NCBI GenBank assembly: GCA_026260175.1
Contig: JAKCWW010000268.1
Span: forward strand, 76,700 to 102,289
From: Reticulitermes lucifugus
Lineage: Eukaryota > Arthropoda > Insecta > Blattodea > Rhinotermitidae
Direction of reading: 5' to 3'
DNA: 25,590 bases
In this document: positions 17,755 through 25,590 of the stretch, one piece after another
Position numbering within the stretch: position 1 is the stretch's first letter
Layout: each line of letters starts with the position of its first letter
Position numbers and translations under genes: made by a program
Notes under the pieces: generated by a model
The model's database searches: none
The model's input: the letters and a program-made list of their open reading frames with translations, nothing else
Told to the model about the DNA's origin: nothing

Positions 17755-19100
17755 TCCATGGCTTATATCGAATCGAAGGGAATAAGAAACTAACATAGCA
17801 TTATGTACGGACAACGTGTGGTTCTGTTTATATTCTGTTGGATCATTTAGACCCAACGGAGGTCTGTGTTTTTGGATGAAATGAGGGGTCAGCAATCGGG
17901 GAGGGGGGATTAATTACTGTAAACAAGTGGTGCAGCAAAGCCTTCATTTCTCCTCGCACAAATCCTTTCAGCATCTTCGTCGTGAGAGAATCTTGATTTA
18001 CAATATTTGCTGAAGGTTGATATTACTTCGGCAAATGAACTGCTCCTCATACAAACGCGTGATTCAAGACAAGAAATGGCTAAGTCCAACACATAAGGTT
18101 ACTGATTCAATGGCAGTAGAATTCAGAGTTTAAACACTTCCTAAACGATCGCCCATTAGTAATCAAGAATCTGAACTAGTTTCATTCAATACAAAACTCA
18201 CAAACTACTTGTATTTTCACCCACTTTAATATTATCCTTCGGTGTATAACAATCTTGAAAGTGACTACTTCCCGACACGTTTATCACCAAAATTCTTCCT
18301 GCACTCATTTCATGACTCTTCTATTCCAACTAACTATCAAGTGCATCTTTATTTCGTAGATTTTACCATCCCGATAATGACTTTTACGTCACAGAATTCC
18401 TCGCACAGTATATCATGCTTGCTTCATCTTTCTAAGAACAAATACAAGCTTTGTCCTCAGATTCTGCAATGTGTCGACGAACATACCCAACAAAACACGG
18501 TGTCGTCAGCCAAGAATTGAAAAATATTAGCCGAAGATAATCCAGAGTCGAACGCTAAAGACTTCGGTTAAGAGAAAACTGGCCTCTTAAATCTCATTTA
18601 CTAAAACCGTCTACTACCTCACACTACATAGGTTTTGTAGCCTATGTTCATTCGACAACGGCTACGCAGTTAGGGTCTGCAATGTAATATTGATCTCTAT
18701 ACTAAAATTCCAGTGGTTTTTTGAGCTTCCCACACTATGCTTGCTGTAAGCCTATGTGGTTTTAGATGACAGCACAGCTCGTCATGTACTGATATCTGCA
18801 AACCATTGTAATACTGTTTATTAGGGAAAGCTTAATTCATAAACAAAAAATTAACTGTATATAACGGACGTCTGAGGTAGCTATCTCCGTGATTACTGTA
18901 CAAGATAAACTGCAGGACAGCTCATCATGGTGTGCTGCTATCAGTTACACACCGAGGTACAGTTACGGAAATGGATGTTAAGAAAAACGTTACCCTGCAT
19001 TATAAAGCACTAATTATTTGTGAGACCGCTGTCGTCATGGGAGGTATGCCGTGTTGAATAGGCCTGTTGCAAGACAGCTCGCTTTATCCTGCTACTGTCG
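17755..19100. other. No recognisable gene
   Basis: Short frames at 17910-18092 (minus) and 18242-18520 (plus) have no recognised domain. GCGTTCGACTCTGG on the minus strand near 18550 looks B-box-like, but a matching A box is not convincing. Confidence 0.4.
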
Positions 19101-19107
19101 CTGAAAC

Positions 19108-19302
19108 ATGGTGGCGCTGTTCAAAGAACGGCTAGTCGGAAGAAGATCAACGAAAATTGGTAATGATACTTCTAATATTTACAGCACAAAGAGACGGCCG
19201 ATATATAAGGCCCGCATATGCAGCAGGAAATTGGACACAAACCTGAGCAAAACTAATATAAAAGATGATTATGAGGAGCTTTATGAAATTGGGCTTGTGT
19301 AA
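19108..19302 (+). other. Small open frame, unrecognised
   Basis: A 64-codon frame starts at an ATG in good context (GAAACATGGTG). It encodes a basic, Lys/Arg-rich peptide ending YEELYEIGLV before TAA. No domain, signal peptide or family is recognised, and there are no neighbouring coding segments. It could be a small host gene, a transposon fragment or chance; chance is most likely. Confidence 0.2.
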
Positions 19303-19920
19303 ACCCATGTCATTCACAGTGTATGGATTATGTAAATTTTCATAATAGTTAATAATTTATTTTATATCTGTTCAAATATTGCCTCTACCGATTCAGCAAA
19401 ATGACAGCGGCTTTATGAAATGTATGGGAAGACATGTGGCAAGAGTGAAGGGATAGATTTGTAAAATTACGAAGTAATAATGTCACTTATTATTTAATAT
19501 AATGGAACTATTTAGAGTGTCTACGCAGTCGGAGCAAGCTTGAGCCTAATGCACGGCAGGCAGACCTGTGGCAAGTCGACGGCTATATGCGTTTTCTTTT
19601 CAAAATCTTCAATGTTTGTTGCAGTCTCTTCCAGACTGCGTGTCGCTTCATGTTCAGTTTGTCTTCTTTACATAAGCTTAAAATAAAACGTGTGTCTGGT
19701 TGTGCAAGTATACAAGGAACTTGATCACTAGACAGATCAAATCCTGAAATTTCTAAGTTTTTTATTTAGGGTTGGAAACAACTTTCATAAATCTGAATGT
19801 TATTCATGACGAACTCAAGAGCAAACTGAATTATTTAAGAGCTTGCTACCATTCAGACCCTGACAATCTGACTTTGTTCCGAAAATGCTTTGTTTCATGT
19901 ATCCATACAATCATGTATAT
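19303..19920. other. No recognisable gene
   Basis: AT-rich sequence without tRNA-like boxes, inverted termini or a recognisable open frame. The 94-codon frame beginning at 19772 runs into the adjacent microsatellite. Confidence 0.45.
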
Positions 19921-19923
19921 ATG

Positions 19924-19989
19924 CATACATACATACATACATACATATACATACATACATACATACATACATACACATATACACACACA
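19924..19989. repeat. (CATA)n microsatellite
   Basis: An interrupted tetranucleotide CATA array of roughly a dozen units grades into a short CA run at its right end. It causes the IHTYIHTY-type peptide in the open frame that crosses it. Confidence 0.9.
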
Positions 19990-20507
19990 AGCGCGCTTAC
20001 TTAGGTTTAACTATATAACACGAGCTGGCGTGCCGTTGCCCTGCACTATGCATTGAAGCCCAGCTCCACTGACGCCAGCGAACCTAATGTCACTCTAGCT
20101 TTCACATGGTCCGGCATATCTCTTTGTACCAAGTTAAAACCCAGCCACATTCTGACTTACACACACATAATGCTAGGATTCATAACCGTTCCCTCGCTAG
20201 GAAACAATACACACTCCTCTACAAATGTAATTTATTGGAAGATTTGAAGGAGAACAGAAAGGATTGTGGTGAAGGGGTATAAGGGGAGAGGGAAAATTAT
20301 TGTACATTCGAAAATGAGGCTGTCCCTTATTCTCCGAGAGAAGAAAATGGTTGCCGGCTTCCACGTCTGTAGTTTTGTGTAGGCAACTGCTCTTGAAAAT
20401 TATAATTACAGATGAAATTTGGCTTGGATTAGAAATAATCATGGAACCTTCTTGGAACGTAAAGCTACAGATTGTGTAAAATTTGTCCCACATCGAGGAA
20501 TGTAAAT
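19990..20507. other. No recognisable gene
   Basis: Overlapping small frames on both strands (20053-20247 plus, 20197-20493 minus) show no recognisable domain. No repeat boundaries were identified before the TSD at 20508. Confidence 0.4.
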
Positions 20508-20642
20508 GTCGAACTTAATGAAAGAAAACTGATCATCTTTCTCTTCATCTTCATCACAGGGTTGCACAATAAGCCTAAAGGCTGCGGTGCGTCCGTAGCT
20601 TCTGCTGCGGGGCCCTTCACAAAAAAAGAAAAAGTCGAACTT
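20508..20642 (+). mobile_element. 5'-truncated SINE copy with 9-bp TSD
   Basis: GTCGAACTT flanks the copy at 20508-20516 and 20634-20642. The 117-bp insert (20517-20633) contains GGTTGCACAATAAGCC, then GGCTGCGGTGCGTCCGTAG and CCCTTCAC, and ends in an A-rich tail. The same 3' segment ends the full SINE at 23119-23382, so both belong to one family. The tRNA-like head is absent here, meaning reverse transcription stopped early. Confidence 0.85.
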
Positions 20643-21060
20643 TACATTTTACTGTAATCAAAGCATGACACATCCATGTCTGGATTTCCACGTTCCTGTG
20701 TAATGATCCGCTGTTTAGGACAAATAAACGAACAACAAGCAAGTGAGACGTTTTGTTCGCAAACGTTATAGGATGCGCCTCTGATCCCTTGCTGCAGATG
20801 TGTTGACAACACCATAATAGGTGTTATAAAATATTTATAATAAAATAATGGTAGTAAATCATTATAGTCACAATAATGCTATTTTCAAATGGAAATAAAT
20901 CTTCCATTAAAATTTTATAATAGTTGAATATAAAAGTAGACGGAACGAACAGATAAATTAGCCTCAAAATGGGACTTTGGACCAAGCCTTTTTACTGAAG
21001 AAGAAGATGAAATAACGGAAGGAATAATATAATTGAGGAAAGAATTGGTATAATGACTTT

Positions 21061-21081
21061 GTATGTGTGTGTGTGTGTGTG
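21061..21081. repeat. (GT)n microsatellite
   Basis: About nine GT units with one early interruption; non-coding. Confidence 0.85.
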
Positions 21082-21203
21082 GCAGAGAGAATAATAGAAG
21101 ACTGAATGATCCAGGACTGCATGCTCTACATCAGGATAGGACCATTGGAGGGATGAGTCGAGAAATAGGAGACGAAGACTAAGGAGAAGAAGTGAGATGG
21201 AGG

Positions 21204-21226
21204 AGAAGAAGAAGAAGAAGAAGGAG
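21204..21226. repeat. (GAA)n microsatellite
   Basis: About seven GAA units inside a wider purine-rich tract (21140-21300); it produces poly-Lys or poly-Ser in spurious frames. Confidence 0.85.
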
Positions 21227-21910
21227 CGGGGGACAGAAGACAGAGGAAATAAGGTGGAGGAAGAGAAGTGCAAACATCTAAAGACGGGAAGAAGAAAAAG
21301 CAACCTACGTTGCCAAGTCTCCTGTTATGGTAGTCTACTTTTGAAAGGCACTGTATTCCACTGTCACTATGCTGCATACATTGTAAGACTTTCGTTTCCA
21401 TTTCCCACACCATTCTCATGTTTTTATATTCCAAATAACAGAGAAACGTTTTTATTGTTGCCGGAATCCTGTTTCGTATTACGTTAGAACTGGGCAATGT
21501 TTTCTAATTATCAGACGAAGACCAAGCTTCCATTATCGCCACACTAATAAGTAATAGCTGAACTGGATGAGTGGTGTTCTGAAACGATATTATGAACCTG
21601 TCAAATAGGACAGCGGCGGCTTGAGGAATTTCCCTTATTTTAAAGTACTCACTGTCGGCATGGAGCATTATACGTTTCGAAAGTGTCAGATCTTGAAATT
21701 AACAGCAGTGGAAAGGTGAATTTAAAATGGTATTCTTATATTTCTGAGCCGCTACAGGCCAGTGATGTGTAGGACCTCCCGTTTTAGGGGCTTCTGAATC
21801 GCGTTTGTAAACATTAGGCAATATTCCTTGACGAGAGCTCGGCCCTTCGGAAAGTCTCGACCTCCATAGGACTAAACAAACACGGACGAAACACAGAAAT
21901 ATTATATGCC

Positions 21911-21985
21911 GGGTGGGTCTCGAATTCGCCATCCCTGTGTCCGAGCGATAACAAACAGAACACGCCGAAGACAGCACAGTAAGTG
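21911..21985 (-). mobile_element. Possible tRNA-like SINE head, degenerate
   Basis: On the minus strand a B-box-like stretch (AATTCGAGACCC, about 21914-21925) follows CACAGGGATGGC and, further upstream, GTTTGTTATCGCTCGG, which is a weak A-box candidate. The two minus open frames (21699-21977 and 21814-22056) overlap it and are probably repeat translations. No TSD or tail was found, so this call is tentative. Confidence 0.35.
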
Positions 21986-23110
21986 TGATCGTTGGACTGC
22001 AATTTACCTCGCAGTGGGCACATTCTCTCCCACCTCTTTTTTGAGACTTTAGTCACCTTAATTTTAAAACTATTTTATTTCATGTATAATATATTGTCTC
22101 AAAGCTTATAACACTGCAAACAGACTAGAAGGCCTCTTATTTTGTGAGATACTTATAATATTAAAAAATATTTCAAATAAATTCTGTAAATATTATGTGC
22201 ACACGTATTTGATATCAGGTACCTATTTCACAATGCACACTTTTTGAAAATATACGTATACAAATATACACATATATAGGCTCAATGTAAATGTAATGTT
22301 AATGTGCTTAGTGTAAAGTTGCAATTATAACTCAGAAAAATGTAGTAGTTTGATGAATAATTGTGGTTGACTTTCTTCATAGTATGCAGTAATTTGGTGC
22401 ACTTTGTGTTGTTGGACACTAACCGCCACTGTCCTTGGTATTGGCTTACAAAAGCTACTCAGTACTCCACATCGTTACTCAAATAATGTGTAATTAGTAG
22501 AAACGGGCGGCTGTGTGCTAACGACGCAGCGATCATTAATTTAGAAGTCGTATATATCCAGCAGTTACATGCTGATTTAGAAAATAGTATTACTTTGTTG
22601 GCCAACGAAGGACGACAGAATTGTTATTTGAGAACGTTGGCTGTAACATGACGTAAGAGCTTGCGGCAAAGTTTAATTTTTATTGTTATTTACACTTTTA
22701 TTCTTTTCGTGTACATAATTCGGAATTCGGAATGTACGCCACATATGGGCAGAGAGGTAACCCGATCCTCCTGTTTCGCTGTAATAAAGTTTTGTGACAC
22801 TCATTACTCGTTGAATGGGAATATCCTCCTCCCAAACTGTTGTTTATCTGGATATAAATGAAATACGAAGACTGGTTATGTTTTTACGTAAATGAGAATA
22901 TTAAGTACTGTGTCACAAACAACAAGGTCAAGTCTAAGAATCTGACGATGGTACAGTCACGTCGTCTCGTTCTATTTCATGGTCTTCGTCCCCCGTCTTT
23001 CGGGGGCATTCTCACGGTAACAGGACGGTCAACACTAACCCAGCTGTACACGATTGGCAATGCTCACGATGTTGGGGCAGCTTTGCCTATTGCGTCCAAC
23101 TAAGTCTGCC
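21986..23110. other. No recognisable gene; one short perfect hairpin
   Basis: CCCCCG-TCTTT-CGGGGG (22990-23006) is a 6-bp perfect stem with a 5-base loop. The 81-codon frame at 22858-23103 crosses it and is not recognised. The remainder is AT-rich without clear features. Confidence 0.45.
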
Positions 23111-23389
23111 TTCGGGCCATGCCATGGCTCAGGCGGTTAGTCGCCGGCCTCCCACCGCGGAGGACCGGGTCAGTCCATGTGGGATTTGTGGTGGATGAAG
23201 TGGCACTGGGACAGGGTTTTCCCCGAGTACTTCGGTTTTCCCCTGTCAATTTCATTCCACCGGTGCTCCATTACGAGGAAAAATGAAACAAATCATTTTC
23301 ATCACGAAGGTTGCACAATAAGCCTTAAGGCTGCGGTGCGTCCGTAGTATCTGCTGCGGGACCCTTCATCCCCCCCAAAAAATTCGGCC
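23111..23389 (+). mobile_element. Full-length tRNA-derived SINE
   Basis: An excellent A box (TGGCTCAGGCGGTTAGTCGCC, from about 23125) is followed by a degenerate B box (GGGTCAGTCC, about 23168-23177). Then come a body with GGACAGGGTTTTCCCCGAG and a conserved 3' segment (GGTTGCACAATAAGCC to CCCTTCAT), and finally a C-run and six A residues (to 23382). TTCGGGCC (23111-23118) directly precedes the element and TTCGGCC (23383-23389) directly follows the A tail, which suggests a short TSD with one indel. The same 3' segment is found at 20517-20633. Confidence 0.8.
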
Positions 23390-24308
23390 TTCACCTTACT
23401 TTTTATCCTAACAACGGGGACCGATTTTGTCAATTGTCATTCTAGCCTTTTGTTAACATGACATGAGGGACGAAGTGCATATAGTGAATAGTTCGAAATA
23501 AGAAGAGGAATATGTAATGTGCGCTGATTTTGAATACATTCAGTTAATGTTAACCATTATCACCATACTTTAGAAAATCATTACTTACCCAGTATGTACC
23601 GTGAGTGAAAGGTACATACAGAAAGATTCTGGAGTCGGTATGCCCAGTATTAGAGACTTACCGGTTGCTATACTGCCTGTCACCACTAACTTAAAAAATA
23701 CGTAGAAGCTGAAGTGTTGGAATTCCGACTTTATTCTTCTCCATGTAACAAGTCATTATTACAGTTATAGATATGTACCCTAGATGGCAGTGATTGCTAA
23801 AAATATTCTGTTGTTATGAACTAGTCGAGAAGTATTTATGCTTAAGCCGGTATTGCAGTCTAGAATATTGTCGATAAAAATATCTGTAGTTGATAGCTCC
23901 GCTTATTCTATCAAGCTGTGTTTTAAGAACTTTTCCAGTTCATGACATGCTTTCGTCCAGTGACATTTTGAATCCATGGTATACTTAAGAGTGGATCAAT
24001 GGAAGTGGTATGTGTAGGAATAATACGTGTGTGTATGGGCAATGCCAAAATTTCCAGCTGAAACTTCAACGGACATTATGCCACTTAAAAATAAAATATT
24101 AATCACAATTTATTCCAGTATAATGACAAACCGTCGCATGGATGCAGAAGTAAATGCAACTTCCTAAACGTCGTTGAGGCCTTTACCTCCAGTGAAGTCT
24201 AATGCCCAGTAATGCCATCGTAATCAGTCATTGATAAATCAATAATGATATCTATCAAGCACAATGTTTTTTATATAAACCCAACAGCTACATGTTTCGG
24301 CTTTGAGC
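23390..24308. other. No recognisable gene; short palindrome
   Basis: A perfect 9-bp stem with a 10-base loop (GTATGTACC at 23592-23600 and GGTACATAC at 23611-23619) is the only structure I see. No open frame has recognisable similarity. Confidence 0.4.
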
Positions 24309-24371
24309 AAGTGTAAATTTACAACAGCGTATGAAAAATAATTTTGCGTATACTGCTGTAAATTTACACTT
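24309..24371. repeat. Inverted repeat, arms ~22 bp
   Basis: AAGTGTAAATTTACA (24309-24323) pairs with TGTAAATTTACACTT (24357-24371), and the match extends inward imperfectly through ACAGCGTAT and GTATACTGC. The loop is AT-rich (about 24333-24346). A CATGTTTCGGC block sits just to the left, as in the other TTTCG-type repeats of this window. Confidence 0.7.
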
Positions 24372-25072
24372 TTTTAAATTCATATACAGCCTGATAATAG
24401 CTTGCTAGAAGCGGATACATATAGCTTTTGGTTTTATATCAAAATATAAGTTGTGTTGTTTATCATATACTAACATAACAGGATGAGTTACGTGACGATA
24501 ATGAATCAGTCATTGCCTGAGATATTTAGAAATCTATAAGTAAATTTGATAAAATATAAGCATATTTCGACTGAATTAGAAATAAGAAAGGAAGACAGAG
24601 AGAGGCGGAGGAAAGAAAGGAGTTACAAGTACGGAGAATTTAGCAACATTAACTGTAGAAGGATTACATTACATGTTGTTAGTCCAATAGTTGAAATGCC
24701 AAGGCGCGAGATGCGTGTTTGGGAGGGGGGATATAGGAGAAATGTTTGAAAATAAATTAAATACGATCCTCTCTCAAACAAAGAGAAAGTAGCTACATGT
24801 AAACAGCTCATCATATGGTGTCGAAATGTAAGCCTCGGTTTAGGACGTCCTACTATAAGATGGCACCGTATGTTTGTTTCCCACGAGGTTTCCACTACTG
24901 CTTTAGAACCCTCTGATTATCCGATGACGCCATTTTCCTATTCGTTGAACACCAGTCTCAGTATACATCTGCTCCTCAAATCCGCAAAGAAGACAAGTTC
25001 CTACAGCAGTTCTCTTTATCTTCCATTGAAATATATATTCTTTGATATGTGATATCCTCAACGTATCTAGAT
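24372..25072. other. No recognisable gene
   Basis: Open frames at 24546-24749 (plus), 24623-24895 (minus) and 24870-25085 overlap one another and have no recognised domain. Most of the stretch is AT-rich. Confidence 0.4.
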
Positions 25073-25130
25073 CAGGGGTATACAATTATTGTACTCTGGA
25101 GTCGGACCACAAGACAGGGAGACTGTAAAG
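25073..25130 (+). mobile_element. Possible hAT end, truncated
   Basis: CAGGGGTATACAATTATTG followed by GGAGTCGGACCACAAG resembles one end of hAT elements, which often start CAGGGGT and continue with a GGACCAC-type stretch (family knowledge). No matching right end is seen before the retrotransposon at 25163 begins, so it would be a one-ended fragment. Confidence 0.3.
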
Positions 25131-25162
25131 AAAATTACTTTGTTTCCAGAATTATTTGAATA

Positions 25163-25590
25163 TATTCCAAAGTTATGATAGATCAAAAACGATTGGAGAA
25201 TGTGGAATATTTCCATTATTTGGGTAGCATGATAACAAATGATGCAAGGTGTACACGTAAAATTAAATCCAGAATTGCCGTGGCAAAAGCAGCATACAAC
25301 AAGTAGAAGACTCTTTTCACCAGCAAACTGGACTTAAATTAAGGAGGAAACTAGTAAAGTGCTACATTTGGGGCATGGCTTTGTATGGTGCTGAAACGTG
25401 GACACTTCGGAAAGTAGATCAGAAATACTTGGAAAGTTTTGAAATGTGGTGTTGGAGAAGAATTGAGATCAGTTGGACCGATCAATTGAGAAATGAAGAA
25501 GTATTACTGAGAGTCAAGGAGGAGAGAAATATCCTACATACAATAAGAAGAAGAAAGGCTAACTGGATTGGTCACATCTTGCGTAGAAAC
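25163..25590 (+). pseudogene. Non-LTR reverse transcriptase C-terminal part, frameshifted
   Basis: The first frame gives QKRLENVEYFHYLGSMIT, then KIKSRIAVAKAAYN, with an in-frame stop at 25304-25306 and another at 25340-25342. After a one-base loss near 25338 the protein continues in the next frame from 25339. It reads RRKLVKCYIWGMALYGAETW, then ESFEMWCWRRIEISWTD, then IRRRKANWIGHILRRN, and runs off the window. The F-YLGS, K-RI--A, YG-E-W, FEMWC-RR and GH-LR blocks are the thumb and downstream part of endonuclease-RT proteins of RTE-like non-LTR retrotransposons (family knowledge). One nonsense codon plus one frameshift make it inactive. The 5' part (endonuclease and RT palm) is absent upstream. 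Confidence 0.9.

Larger units (their letters stand above)
20643..21910. other. No recognisable gene; simple-sequence tracts
   Basis: Apart from the GT and GAA repeats listed separately, the stretch holds purine-rich DNA (21140-21300), which explains the Ser/Leu/Phe-rich minus frames at 20992-21497. No domain is recognised. Confidence 0.45.

Noticed and set aside
20992..21497. Ser/Leu/Phe-rich minus frames as membrane proteins
   Set aside because: They are complementary translations of a purine-rich simple-sequence tract.
22990..23006. CCCCCGTCTTTCGGGGG as a histone-type 3' stem-loop
   Set aside because: The loop and flanks do not match the histone consensus, and there is no histone gene upstream. 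It is probably a chance hairpin.
1..25590. CRISPR array, operon or bacterial defence system
   Set aside because: There are no regularly spaced direct repeats with unique spacers, no operon-like gene runs and no ribosome-binding sites; the sequence is eukaryotic repeat-rich DNA.

Overview
The window looks like a piece of a large, repeat-rich animal genome, most likely an arthropod and probably a hemimetabolous insect. That placement is an inference from AT-rich non-coding sequence, tRNA-headed SINEs, 5'-truncated non-LTR retrotransposons, hAT and PIF/Harbinger remnants, and the lack of any bacterial gene organisation. I cannot name the species. No intact host protein-coding gene is recognisable. 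Nearly all open frames are short, unrelated to each other, and explained by repeats or chance. The longest one (9587-10081, + strand) shows no recognisable family.

Layout: 109-366 is a complete minus-strand tRNA-derived SINE with target-site duplication (TSD). 367-5462 has no recognisable gene, apart from a weak minus-strand exon candidate near 4697-4889. 5463-5709 is a long near-perfect inverted repeat (foldback). 5993-6157 is a 39-bp tandem array with dimeric higher-order structure. 6158-6780 may hold an old coding fossil. 6912-7279 is the 3' end of a non-LTR retrotransposon with a 12-bp TSD. 9096-9260 is a hAT-type MITE. 12852-13028 is a second foldback repeat. 14161-16152 is a decayed PIF/Harbinger transposon with both proteins partly preserved. 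16362-17430 carries three tRNA-like SINE heads. 17501-17754 is a short truncated non-LTR copy with a 14-bp TSD. 20508-20642 and 23111-23389 are two copies of one SINE family, the first 5'-truncated with a 9-bp TSD. 25163-25590 is the C-terminal part of another non-LTR reverse transcriptase, running off the window end.

How they work together: the autonomous elements here (non-LTR retrotransposons, Harbinger) are all broken, and the rest are their likely non-autonomous passengers (SINEs by retrotransposition, MITEs by a transposase). The most informative locus is the Harbinger element. Its MADF/BESS-like DNA-binding partner gene lies antisense between the N- and C-terminal parts of the transposase, and the catalytic core is missing. 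I found no convincing evidence of a new biological system. The best leads are the precise element boundaries, the two foldback repeats and their shared TTTCG-type module, and the arrangement of the Harbinger genes.
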